Assembly: GCA_040403495.1 (NCBI GenBank)
Contig: JBBAKM010000001.1
Location: 62,001-126,000 of the forward strand
Direction of reading: 5' to 3'
DNA from: JABMMZ01 sp040403495
Lineage (GTDB): Bacteria; Bacteroidota; Bacteroidia; NS11-12g; UBA955
Length of the DNA: 64,000 bases
Part shown: positions 36,225 through 43,596 of the stretch, piece by piece
Layout of the letters: every line of letters starts with the position of its first letter
Position numbering within the stretch: the stretch's first letter is position 1
Notes under the pieces: model-generated
Databases searched by the model: none
The model's input: only the letters and a program-made list of their open reading frames with translations
Told to the model about the DNA's origin: nothing
Position numbers and translations under genes: made by a program

Positions 36225-36545
36225 TAGTTTGACAAAGTTGTCTTCAAGTTTCACGTTAAAGTTTATTTCAGCTTTCAACGCCTTAAACACTTTCAAAATA
36301 GTGTCAATTGTCGCACTGTTAGCGCTGTTTTCAAGCTTAGAGATTTGAGCTTTCTGAACTCCAACAAGTCGTCCAAGTTCTTCTTGTGTCAAGTTTCGTT
36401 CTTGTCTGGCTGTTTTAATCATTTTGCCCAAAACGTCCATACGAAGTTCATATTCGTATTCGTCTCGTTCAGACGTTCCAACTTTGCCGATATACTTGTC
36501 TTTCATCTCGGCAAATGAGTATGTCTTTAATTCTTTAGTTGCCAT
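36219..36545 (-). CDS. higA: HigA-type antitoxin (XRE HTH)
   Basis: 108 residues. The C-terminal half is a Cro/C1 helix-turn-helix: TARQERNLTQEELGRLVGVQKAQISKLE. The N-terminal part is charged and probably binds the toxin. It starts inside the toxin gene (11-base overlap), the toxin-first order typical of higBA. It would bind HigB and repress the common promoter, probably at the 36930-36947 dyad. Confidence 0.9.
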   Translation of the reverse strand: MATKELKTYSFAEMKDKYIGKVGTSERDEYEYELRMDVLGKMIKTARQERNLTQEELGRLVGVQKAQISKLENSANSATIDTILKVFKALKAEINFNVKLEDNFVKLA

Positions 36546-36891
36546 ATGATTGCTTTTTTTGTTTGTTGTTAAAATAGTTGTCTCTTAGTCTTACAGCTCG
36601 GTCAATTTCGTTAACTGGAACTTTATCAACTTTCTTTATGAAACCGTGGGTTGCTATTACCAAAGTTTCTTTGTTATCTGTCTTGTCCCAAAATGCAAGA
36701 AGTCTGATTTGAAGTCCTGCGAACTTTGTACGAAACTCCCAAATGTCATTTTGAAGTTTCTTGAAAAGTTTTGAGTCATTGGTCTGTTCAGCAAGGTCAA
36801 TATTGTAAAATATTTTCTTGATTGTCTTGGAGTCAAGTTGTGAAATAAACTCGTCCGCTTCTTCTAAAAATTTAGTTTCAAAAAATCTCAT
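36535..36891 (-). CDS. higB: HigB-type toxin (Gp49-like, RelE superfamily)
   Basis: 118 residues. The core DIWEFRTKFAGLQIRLLAFWD, with VIATHGFIKKVDKVPVNEI, is the Gp49-like HigB pattern; such toxins cleave ribosome-bound mRNA. First gene of the pair, with its own promoter inside the cassette, as expected for toxin-antitoxin cassettes, which are thought to stabilise cassette arrays. Confidence 0.88.
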   Translation of the reverse strand: MRFFETKFLEEADEFISQLDSKTIKKIFYNIDLAEQTNDSKLFKKLQNDIWEFRTKFAGLQIRLLAFWDKTDNKETLVIATHGFIKKVDKVPVNEIDRAVRLRDNYFNNKQKKQSYGN

Positions 36892-36915
36892 TCAATGCGG
36901 TCTTGTTTAACATTA

Positions 36916-36949
36916 CAAATATAATGAAAGTTTCTAAAAATAGAAACAA
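36916..36949 (-). promoter_or_regulatory. higBA promoter and operator
   Basis: On the minus strand TATATTTG (-7) at 36916-36923 and TTG at 36947-36949, 23 bases apart. The spacer holds a perfect dyad GTTTCTA-TTTT-TAGAAAC (36930-36947), a likely HigA operator that would block the promoter. Confidence 0.68.
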
Positions 36950-36989
36950 TATTTTTCGTATTTGGTTTGGTATCGGTTTTTTAAACTGA

Positions 36990-37138
36990 CGACCTAAAGT
37001 TTTGCGGCTAAAAGAAGTTGGCGATTTCGGAGCCGAAATCTGTCTGCCACTGCTGAATCCGCCGCGGCGGACACAATCTCGAAAGCTTTGGGGTCATTCA
37101 AGCACTGAACCCACTTTTTGCCAAACGCCTGTTACCAG
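36990..37138 (-). repeat. attC-like site downstream of the 37164 gene
   Basis: On the minus strand TGGTAAC, then AGGCGTTTGGCAAAAAGTGG, a loop with the perfect palindrome TCCGCCGCGGCGGA (37058-37071) and GATTTCGG/CCGAAATC (37023-37040), then CGCCAACTTCTTTTAGCCGC, AAAAC and TTTAGGTC. The R'' side is nearly identical to the 35.5-kb site (AGCACTGAACC...TTTTGCCAAAC on the plus strand). The R' box has lost its G (CTTTAGG for GTTAGG), so this site may be impaired. Confidence 0.62.
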
Positions 37139-37163
37139 CATTTGTTTTACTCATACTCACTTG

Positions 37164-37676
37164 TCAGTCTTTAATTATTGCTTTTAACTTAAACGTTTTC
37201 TGTCCTCTGTCAGGCAATACAGAATTTATTTTGTTGGTGAAGAAGTCTTTTAAAAAATCCCAGTCACTTGCATTCATTCCACCATTACCATTTTTGTCAA
37301 GATTATCAACTATTTTAAGATTGCCAATAATTTCAAAATTGTCTCTAAATTTCATTAAGTCTTTTCTCCAAATTATAAGTCCATACGAACCTAAAAAGTA
37401 TGGTTTTGTCTCAGGGTGTATTCTCCACATTTGATTTAGTTCGATGTCGGAATATTTAAAATAGTCATTCTTTGTATTTCCAATTCCCCAAAAGTCAGTA
37501 TGTAAAATGTCTTCAACTGTCGGTTTGTCTTCATTGTCGTAAGTCAAAGCAGCAAAAGAAAAGTTCTGTGGACTTTTCTCTTTATATGTGCTCGTGCAAA
37601 GAAAGACTTTATACTTGTCATCAGTCGCTTTAAAAGTCAATAAGTCTCCCTGATTTATGTTGGCTATTTTTTTCAT
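37164..37676 (-). CDS. Cassette-borne protein of unknown function, possibly immunity-like
   Basis: 170 residues, soluble. The start MKKIANINQGDLLTFKATDDK and KYKVFLCTSTYKEKSP remind me of Imm26-type immunity proteins, but this is weak. The C-terminal half has YFLGSYGLIIWRKDLMKF. Codons upstream of 37703 come from the IS and are not part of the original gene. An ATG at 37703, within the R' box, is the alternative start. The IS now separates this gene from any promoter to its right. Confidence 0.55.
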   Translation of the reverse strand: MKKIANINQGDLLTFKATDDKYKVFLCTSTYKEKSPQNFSFAALTYDNEDKPTVEDILHTDFWGIGNTKNDYFKYSDIELNQMWRIHPETKPYFLGSYGLIIWRKDLMKFRDNFEIIGNLKIVDNLDKNGNGGMNASDWDFLKDFFTNKINSVLPDRGQKTFKLKAIIKD

Positions 37677-37810
37677 TGAGTTGTCTGTCTTAACATTGCC
37701 CATAACGTTCAGTCTGTGAAAAAACATGTTCATTATCCACAACACTATCGTTAATTGGGGTGTAAAAATACACAAAAGTGTGTAATAAAAAAGTGATATT
37801 TGAGCATCAA

Positions 37811-39373
37811 ATGGAAATAAAGGCTAATGTTCAAAGAGACCAAATAAGCTTTAGTAGCATAGAAGATTCAATAGAAAAAGACAATCCGATAAGGGTTATA
37901 GAAGCATTTGTAGAACACATCGATTTAAAAGAACTTGGATTTGAGATTGGCGAAGAAAAAACCGAAGGTCGCCCAAGTTATAACGCCAAAGTTTTCTTAA
38001 AATTATACTTTTATGGCTATTTAAATGGACTAAGAAGTAGTAGAAAACTAGCTAAAGAATGCGCTCGCAACATAGAAGTGCAATGGCTGTTGTGTAAACT
38101 TATGCCCAATTATCATAGTATTTCCGATTTTAGAAAAAACAATCCCAAAGCATTGCGCAACACCTTTAAACTGTTTGTTTTATTTTTAAAAGATGCCGAT
38201 TTAGTTTCAGGCGATTTAGTTGCAATAGATGGCACCAAAGTAAGAGCCAACAACAGCAAGAAAAATAACTTTAGTGTTAGCAAAATAGACCGACATATTG
38301 AATACATTGAAAACAAAACCAACGAATACCTAGCACAATTAGACCAAAACGACACACCGATAGCTATCGGTGAAGAACCTTTAAAAATCAATAATGTGTC
38401 AGAAAAAATAGCCCGACTAGCAGGCAACAAAATCAAATATGAATTGCTCAAAGAAAAACTAATAGAAAGCAACGATACTCAAATTAGCACTACCGATGCG
38501 GATGCAAGGGCATTGTTAGTGCAAGGACAAGTTGTAGAAGTAAGCTACAATATGCAAGCGGCTGTAGATGCCAAACACAATCTACCAATTGCTACACATA
38601 CCATCAACAAAAACGACCGAAAAGCATTGTCTAATATAGCTTTAGAAGCCAAAGCAAATTTAGAAGCAGAAACCTATACAGCCCTTGTAGACAAAGGCTA
38701 CCACAATGGCGGTCAATTGCAAACTTGCAAAGACAACAACATCACCACCATTTGCGCTTACCCTGAACTGGTGAACAGCAATGCAAAAGGCACAACACCT
38801 GAATACATGGTAGATAAGTTTGTATATAACGAAACAAGCGACACCTACACCTGTCCACAAGGAGAAACCTTGACAACCACAGGCACTTGGCACAAAAAGA
38901 CAAGAGAAAGAGACAACTATTTATTTAAAAAATATCGCACTCAAAAATGTAAAACTTGCCCAGTAAAACACCTCTGCACTGGCAAAGAAAAAGGTGGGCG
39001 TGAGATTGATAGAAGCCAATACGCAAAAGCAGTACATGAAAACAACCAACGCTACAAAGACAATCAACAACTTTACCGCCAAAGACAGGAGATAAATGAG
39101 CATATATTCGGAACAATCAAACGCCAGTGGGGTTTTAACCACACCAATTTAAGAGGTTTAGAAAAAGTCAATGGTGAGCACTCCCTAATCATGACAGTTT
39201 ATAACCTTAAACGCAGCATGAATATTTTGGGAATTGAAAACATGATTGAAAAAATCAAAAAATGGAAACCAAACTATAAGGCAATAGTTTGGCTTTGTAT
39301 AAAATGGCAAAATCGAAGGTATTTTAAAGCCATTCAAGCACCTAAAATTTTTGAATTTAAAATTGCATCTTAA
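37811..39373 (+). CDS. IS1182-family transposase
   Basis: 520 residues. The N-terminal domain has RPSYNAKVFLKLYFYGYLNGLRSSRKLA and MPNYHSISDFRK. The DDE core begins at VAIDGTKVRAN, continues with ALVDKGYHN, and the last Glu is probably in EINEHIFGTIKRQWG. A cysteine cluster CKTCPVKHLC typical of the family lies between. It appears intact. I chose ATG 37811 over the GTG at 37778. An 18-bp palindrome (38355-38372) sits in frame in the linker. Confidence 0.9.
   Translation: MEIKANVQRDQISFSSIEDSIEKDNPIRVIEAFVEHIDLKELGFEIGEEKTEGRPSYNAKVFLKLYFYGYLNGLRSSRKLAKECARNIEVQWLLCKLMPNYHSISDFRKNNPKALRNTFKLFVLFLKDADLVSGDLVAIDGTKVRANNSKKNNFSVSKIDRHIEYIENKTNEYLAQLDQNDTPIAIGEEPLKINNVSEKIARLAGNKIKYELLKEKLIESNDTQISTTDADARALLVQGQVVEVSYNMQAAVDAKHNLPIATHTINKNDRKALSNIALEAKANLEAETYTALVDKGYHNGGQLQTCKDNNITTICAYPELVNSNAKGTTPEYMVDKFVYNETSDTYTCPQGETLTTTGTWHKKTRERDNYLFKKYRTQKCKTCPVKHLCTGKEKGGREIDRSQYAKAVHENNQRYKDNQQLYRQRQEINEHIFGTIKRQWGFNHTNLRGLEKVNGEHSLIMTVYNLKRSMNILGIENMIEKIKKWKPNYKAIVWLCIKWQNRRYFKAIQAPKIFEFKIAS
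38355..38372 (+). repeat. REP-like palindrome inside the transposase gene
   Basis: CACCGATAGCTATCGGTG, a perfect 18-bp palindrome. Its 14-base core CCGATAGCTATCGG is identical to the palindrome at 8525-8540 upstream of polA. Confidence 0.75.
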
Positions 39374-39473
39374 TAAATTCAAAAAAAATAGCACCTTAAA
39401 TCAGCTTAAAATCGCTCAAAAAAATCTAAATTCTATGATTTAAGAGATTAAAAGTGAGTTTTTTCACAGCCTG

Positions 39474-39596
39474 ACGTTTTCGGCGCTTGGCGAGGTTGCG
39501 AACTTCGGAACTGATTATTTTCTGTTAAAGATAAAATTTCTTACGAAACGTAAATTTACTACAAAATTCGCAATCTTGCCAAACGCCTGTTAGCAG
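39474..39596 (-). repeat. attC-like site, interrupted by the IS
   Basis: The best-formed site. Arms GGCGCTTGGCGAGGTTGCGAA (39482-39502) and its complement at 39567-39587 match at 18 of 21, with G-T wobbles. R'' on the minus strand is TGCTAAC (39589-39595). The R' half, GTTATGG on the minus strand, now lies across the IS at 37701-37709. It ends directly after the stop region of the 39603 gene. Confidence 0.75.
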
Positions 39597-39602
39597 ATGG
39601 CT

Positions 39603-40124
39603 TTATTTTTTCAATAATACATTTCCAGTAAAATCATTCGCTTCTGAGAATATAGTTATTCCGAGTATTTTCCATTCTTTAATTCCGCTAACATTATAAC
39701 TGCAATAATTTTTACCTTTTTCTTTGTCAATATCAATATTTAAAGCGTTCCAATAAGTTCCACTTATAAAACCAGTTCTATTGCAGTTAGCATCTAATAT
39801 TGTCAATTCTTTATCTGATTTTTTTTCGCCACAAAGTATTCTCAATTCAATTTTTGATGTTAAATTGTCTTCTAAAGTAGCAAACCTCGAGTAAGAATTT
39901 CCATCAAAAGCTTTCCTTGGATTTGATTGGTTAAGAATCTCAATGTTTTTGTTTGCAACTTTTTTTTCATCTGGTTTTGAAATAAATGATAGTAATCCAA
40001 TTACAAAAACAAAAGAGGCTAAAACACCAATTTTTTCTTTAATAAGTTTTACTGATTTTAAGCAAACTATTATAAAGTAAATTAGTAAAATTATATTTAA
40101 TATTCCCCAAATTAATTCTAACAT
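39603..40124 (-). CDS. Cassette-borne membrane-anchored protein of unknown function
   Basis: 173 residues: two N-terminal hydrophobic segments (IWGILNIILLIYFIIVCL and IGVLASFVFVIGLLSFI) and a soluble domain with a pair of cysteines (RILCGEKK, DANCNRTGF) and IKEWKILGITIFSEANDF. No family recognised. Its cassette ends are complementary over 12 of 13 bases (39591-39603 with 40164-40176), the clearest cassette boundary in the array. Confidence 0.62.
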   Translation of the reverse strand: MLELIWGILNIILLIYFIIVCLKSVKLIKEKIGVLASFVFVIGLLSFISKPDEKKVANKNIEILNQSNPRKAFDGNSYSRFATLEDNLTSKIELRILCGEKKSDKELTILDANCNRTGFISGTYWNALNIDIDKEKGKNYCSYNVSGIKEWKILGITIFSEANDFTGNVLLKK

Positions 40125-40163
40125 ATTTTTTCAATTTTTATTGATTCTATTTCGGTCTTCCAA

Positions 40164-40250
40164 GCTATCTGCTAACTGTCATATGTACGAAACAAGCCTA
40201 CGTATATACACCCTAAATTGGGAGGATTCGCGAAGGTTTGTTTCGTTTTT
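40164..40250 (-). repeat. attC- or attI-like site at the array's 5' end
   Basis: Hairpin arms ACGAAACAAGCCTACG (40187-40202) and, complementary, 40231-40246 match at 14 of 16, with a nested CCCTAAATTGGGA in the loop. R'-like GTTAGCAG on the minus strand (40169-40176) marks the start of the first cassette. The R'' side is poor (AAAAAAC), so this could be a decayed attC or an attI remnant. Confidence 0.52.
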
Positions 40251-40336
40251 TATTCTTCAAATATAGAAATTATTTTTTAAGTTTAATTGTTTTTTGGCTT
40301 TGGATAAGTTTATATTTCTAGGTCTTGGAAATCTAT

Positions 40337-40344
40337 TATTTTTG
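40337..40344 (+). promoter_or_regulatory. -7 element of the saccharopine-dehydrogenase-like gene
   Basis: TATTTTTG 4 bases before the ATG at 40349, a near-leaderless arrangement. Confidence 0.5.
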
Positions 40345-40348
40345 AAAC

Positions 40349-41668
40349 ATGAACTATTTCCTACTCTTTGGCGCTGGTAAAAGCAGTTATTTCTTAATTG
40401 AATATTTAAGTCACTATTGTGCCCAACATCAACTTGTTCTAAAGGTGGTCGATCGCGACATTTCTTACATGTCTCCCTTTTACAGTGCCTCTTCTACTGT
40501 TCAGTTTCTAACGATTGATACCCAAGCACATGAACAAATAAAACCATTGATACAAAATGCGGAAATTGTTATTTCTCTGTTGCCTGCCGATTTGCATATC
40601 CACATTGCCCATTGGTGTTTGGAATACAATCGTAATTTATGTACCGCCTCATATGTCTCTGATGCAATGAAAGCCCTGAATGATACTGTGAAAAATCAAA
40701 ACTTGGTTTTTTTAAATGAAGTTGGGCTCGACCCAGGGATTGACCACATGAGCGCCATTCAACTCATTGAAAAGATAAAATCTGAAGGTGGGCAAATTCA
40801 AGCTTTCAGAAGTTATACTGGCGGTTTGGTTGCCGATGAAGACGATGGTGATAATCCGTGGAAATACAAATTTACTTGGAATCCCCGTAATGTTGTTGTG
40901 GCTGGTCAAGGGGCACCTGCCCAATATCTGCATAACAATACGCTCAAATTATTGCCCTACCACCGTTTGTTTGAATCTGTTTTGCCTTTTTCTGTTCAAG
41001 GAATTACACCACTTGAAGGATATCCAAATCGCGATTCACTTAAGTATATCAATGCGTATGGGTTGCAAAATGTAAATGAAATGATAAGAGGAACTCTGCG
41101 TAAAAAAGGATATTGTCAAGCTTGGCAAGTGCTAGTTAAACTAGGAATGACAGATGATTCGTTGCCCCTTGATTTGCCTGTAAACACAAGTATCAAAGAC
41201 TGGTGGGCGATGTATTTGCCCTGCCAAGCCTCTCAGTTCAAAGGCTATTTTCAACTCAATGATGAAATAATTCACCAATTGGAATGGATTGGACTGATGT
41301 CTGATAATTCTCTGCCACTCTTAAAAGGGACTTCGGCTCAAATATTAGAAACCATTTTAAAGAAAAAATGGTGTTTACAGCCCGATGACAAAGATTTGAT
41401 AGTCATGATTCATGAAATTGATTACGAATTAAATGGCGTTTTAAAAAGGGCTCAATCGGTGTTGCACCTAAACGGAGAAAGTAATGTAAAAACAGCAATG
41501 GCAAAAACCGTTGGATTGCCATTGGCTATTGCCGCTGTAATGGTTTACGAACAAAAGGTCGAAGAAAAAGGAGTCATTATTCCCACTGACAAACATTTGG
41601 GCGCTGCCATCTTGAAGCAACTAGAAGTATTTGGTGTTGTTTTCAAAGAAACAGAATGGGAGCTTTAG
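40349..41668 (+). CDS. Saccharopine dehydrogenase-like oxidoreductase
   Basis: 439 residues. Rossmann start YFLLFGAGKSSYFLIEYLS, substrate-domain signature FLNEVGLDPGIDHMSAIQLI, then FRSYTGGLVADEDDGDNPWKYKFTWNPRNVV and a C-terminal GESNVKTAMAKTVGLPLAIAAV. This is the L-glutamate-forming (LYS9-like) type, used in lysine degradation via saccharopine. The partner lysine-2-oxoglutarate reductase is not in the window. Its end overlaps the ZIP gene by 4 bases. Confidence 0.9.
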   Translation: MNYFLLFGAGKSSYFLIEYLSHYCAQHQLVLKVVDRDISYMSPFYSASSTVQFLTIDTQAHEQIKPLIQNAEIVISLLPADLHIHIAHWCLEYNRNLCTASYVSDAMKALNDTVKNQNLVFLNEVGLDPGIDHMSAIQLIEKIKSEGGQIQAFRSYTGGLVADEDDGDNPWKYKFTWNPRNVVVAGQGAPAQYLHNNTLKLLPYHRLFESVLPFSVQGITPLEGYPNRDSLKYINAYGLQNVNEMIRGTLRKKGYCQAWQVLVKLGMTDDSLPLDLPVNTSIKDWWAMYLPCQASQFKGYFQLNDEIIHQLEWIGLMSDNSLPLLKGTSAQILETILKKKWCLQPDDKDLIVMIHEIDYELNGVLKRAQSVLHLNGESNVKTAMAKTVGLPLAIAAVMVYEQKVEEKGVIIPTDKHLGAAILKQLEVFGVVFKETEWEL

Positions 41669-42495
41669 CCAAGTCCCACATCTAAAGCCATCATAACGAT
41701 AAAACCGATTACAAATCCCATGGTCGCAAAGTCGGCATATTTGTCTCTTTGTGTTTCGGGAATCACTTCTTCTACCACAACATACAACATAGCCCCCGCA
41801 GCAAATGCCAATGAATAAGGAAGAATGGGTTGAATATACATTACCGCAACGGCTCCAATAACCCCTGCAACGGGTTCTACTATTGCACTCATTTGTCCCC
41901 ACCAAAAACTTTTAAATCGACTTACGCCTTGTCTTCTCAAAGGAGTGGCTACTGCTATTCCTTCAGGGAAGTTTTGAATGCCGATGCCCAATGCCAATGC
42001 CATGGCTGAACCTATCGTAAAATTTGGGTCGCCCAAAGCCGCTGCACCAAAAGCAACGCCTACCGCTAATCCCTCGGGAATATTGTGTAAGGTAATGGCC
42101 AAAACCAATAAGATTGTTCGGTCCCAAGTGGTTTTTAATCCCTCGGTTTCGTGCATTTCGGAGTTAATGTGTAAGTGAGGAATGATTTTATCGATAACGA
42201 AGATAAAGCCTGCACCAATCACAAATCCAATAGCGGCTGGAACCCACGACCATTGCTCTCCATAGCTTTTTACTGACATTTCAATGGCTGGGGTAAGCAA
42301 ACTCCAAAAACTAGCCGCCACCATTACACCTCCTGTAAAGCCTAATAAAAAATCGAGCCATTTGCGATTCATGTTCTTAAAAAACAAGACTACCGATGCG
42401 CCCAAAGCGGTTAAAAACCAAGTGAATGATGTGGCTATAAAAGCCTGCAACACTGGGTCCATTTGTTTGAATTTATCAATAATTAAGGTAAACAT
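41665..42495 (-). CDS. ZIP-family divalent metal transporter (GufA-like)
   Basis: 276 residues with eight predicted membrane helices. The metal-binding helices TLHNIPEGLAVGVAFGAAALG and GIQNFPEGIAVATPLRRQG contain the conserved H/N-x-x-P-E-G motifs. GQMSAIVEPVAGVIGA is typical of the GufA group. It probably imports zinc or similar ions. The start is at 42495; ATG at 42462 is possible. Confidence 0.92.
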   Translation of the reverse strand: MFTLIIDKFKQMDPVLQAFIATSFTWFLTALGASVVLFFKNMNRKWLDFLLGFTGGVMVAASFWSLLTPAIEMSVKSYGEQWSWVPAAIGFVIGAGFIFVIDKIIPHLHINSEMHETEGLKTTWDRTILLVLAITLHNIPEGLAVGVAFGAAALGDPNFTIGSAMALALGIGIQNFPEGIAVATPLRRQGVSRFKSFWWGQMSAIVEPVAGVIGAVAVMYIQPILPYSLAFAAGAMLYVVVEEVIPETQRDKYADFATMGFVIGFIVMMALDVGLG

Positions 42496-42502
42496 GTGTT
42501 TG

Positions 42503-43345
42503 TTATTGGTTGAAATATTGAACTAATTGTATGGTTTCTTTACAAGCTTTTACGTCGTGAACTCTTAAGATATTTGCCCCTTTTAATAAAGCAATCGTGT
42601 TTAAAACAGTTGTGCCATTTAAGGAATCCTCGGGACTTATTTGCAGGGTTTTGTATATCATGCTTTTGCGTGAAATGCCAACTAACACAGGGACACCTAT
42701 CAATTTGAATTCATCCAAACGATTCAGTAATTCAAAGTTTTCAGATTTACTTTTGCTAAAACCAAAACCTGGGTCGATAATTATTTGATTAATGCCCAAT
42801 TGGTTTAATTCAATAATTTTTTGTTGCAAATGTTTTTTTACCTCGTCTACTACATTGGAATAAGAACTTGTAGAATGCATGGTTTCGACAGTGCCTTTTT
42901 TGTGCATGATAATGTAAGGGACATTAAGTTGAGCAACGGTTTCGGTCATCTTAGGGTCGTCTTCACCAGCGCTAATGTCATTGATGATATGTGCCCCCAT
43001 TTGAATGGCCGATTTGGCAACTTCACTGTGGTAAGTGTCTATGCTAATTAGTGTGTCAGGAAAGTGAGTGGCGATAGATTCTAGAACAGGTGTAATTCGT
43101 TTTAATTCTTCGGTAGCGCTTATTCTCTCTGAATTTGGTCTGGTGCTTTGTCCGCCTATGTCAATAATATCGGCTCCTTCAGCTATCATTTTCTCGCACT
43201 GTTGTATGGCTTGAGTCACTGAAAAGTGTTGACCACCGTCATAAAAAGAATCAGGCGTTACATTTAAAATCCCCATAATCAATGGGCGATTGTAATGTGT
43301 TGTGCGTCCTTTAATTGTTAGCGTTAAGGTGGAATTTGTGGTCAC
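42503..43345 (-). CDS. folP: Dihydropteroate synthase
   Basis: 280 residues, TIM barrel of folate synthesis, target of sulfonamides. Motifs: MGILNVTPDSFYDGG, DIGGQSTRPNS, SIDTYHSEVAKSA, NDISAGEDD, DPGFGFSKSKSENFELL, VGISRKSMI and LRVHDVKACKETI. Start codon GTG at 43345, with TAAGTTTG (-7) about 10 bases upstream. It sits 7 bases before the ZIP gene, so the two are co-transcribed. Confidence 0.95.
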   Translation of the reverse strand: MTTNSTLTLTIKGRTTHYNRPLIMGILNVTPDSFYDGGQHFSVTQAIQQCEKMIAEGADIIDIGGQSTRPNSERISATEELKRITPVLESIATHFPDTLISIDTYHSEVAKSAIQMGAHIINDISAGEDDPKMTETVAQLNVPYIIMHKKGTVETMHSTSSYSNVVDEVKKHLQQKIIELNQLGINQIIIDPGFGFSKSKSENFELLNRLDEFKLIGVPVLVGISRKSMIYKTLQISPEDSLNGTTVLNTIALLKGANILRVHDVKACKETIQLVQYFNQ

Positions 43346-43596
43346 TTTCTTGCAAACTTAATCCATTTTAATGAATCTCACTCATCTATCGATTAAAAAA
43401 TGTAGATTTTCGCTTAATAATTGAAAATATGAAAGAGGATTAAATCACTTTTATATTGTTAATTAGTCCATTAAAGCCTTTCCTTTTGTGTTTGTCTGTA
43501 AAGATTCTAGCAATACATAGAAATGAGGAAGGAATACAAACCCCATTTTCGTGTTTTTTTGTTTAGTTAAAAAATTGTAGGTTTGCTTATCAAAAA
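43346..43596. promoter_or_regulatory. Divergent promoter region folP / biotin carboxylase
   Basis: 251 bases, no gene seen. On the plus strand TTTG at 43558-43561 and TAGGTTTG at 43578-43585 form a promoter with a 16-base spacer, about 10 bases before the ATG at 43597. On the minus strand TAAGTTTG serves folP. Confidence 0.6.

Larger units (their letters stand above)
37710..39473 (+). mobile_element. IS1182-family insertion sequence
   Basis: Terminal inverted repeats CAGTCTGTGAAAAAAC (37710-37725) and, on the other strand, CAGGCTGTGAAAAAAC (39458-39473) match at 15 of 16. The flanks carry a 5-bp direct repeat ACGTT (37705-37709 and 39474-39478). One transposase gene fills the element. Removing the IS and one ACGTT restores CATAACGTTTTCGGCG, an uninterrupted attC R' end. 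Confidence 0.88.
34717..40250 (-). mobile_element. Integron cassette array without integrase (CALIN-like)
   Basis: Five minus-strand cassettes (genes at 34734, 35561, 36219+36535, 37164 and 39603) are separated by long imperfect hairpins. The hairpin ends resemble attC R'' (RYYYAAC) and R' (GTTRRRY) boxes, and shared arm sequences read GTTTGGCAA...TTGCCAAG. Two cassettes have self-complementary ends as a circular cassette requires: 39589-39603 with 40164-40176, and 34720-34727 with 35400-35407. No intI gene is present on either side; the right flank is a housekeeping-like dehydrogenase gene, the left a lipoprotein gene. An IS splits the array at 37710-39473. The boxes diverge from the canonical consensus, so this is inference from structure plus context. 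Confidence 0.68.

Noticed and set aside
37677..37775. Longer N-terminus for the 37164 cassette gene
   Set aside because: The extra codons lie in the IS terminal region; before the insertion the frame could not have begun there.
38113..38472. Minus-strand frame inside the transposase gene
   Set aside because: Antisense shadow; low complexity, and the palindrome there explains its continuity.
40251..40348. Integron integrase or attI at the right edge of the array
   Set aside because: No tyrosine-recombinase frame in either strand between the last hairpin and the dehydrogenase gene.
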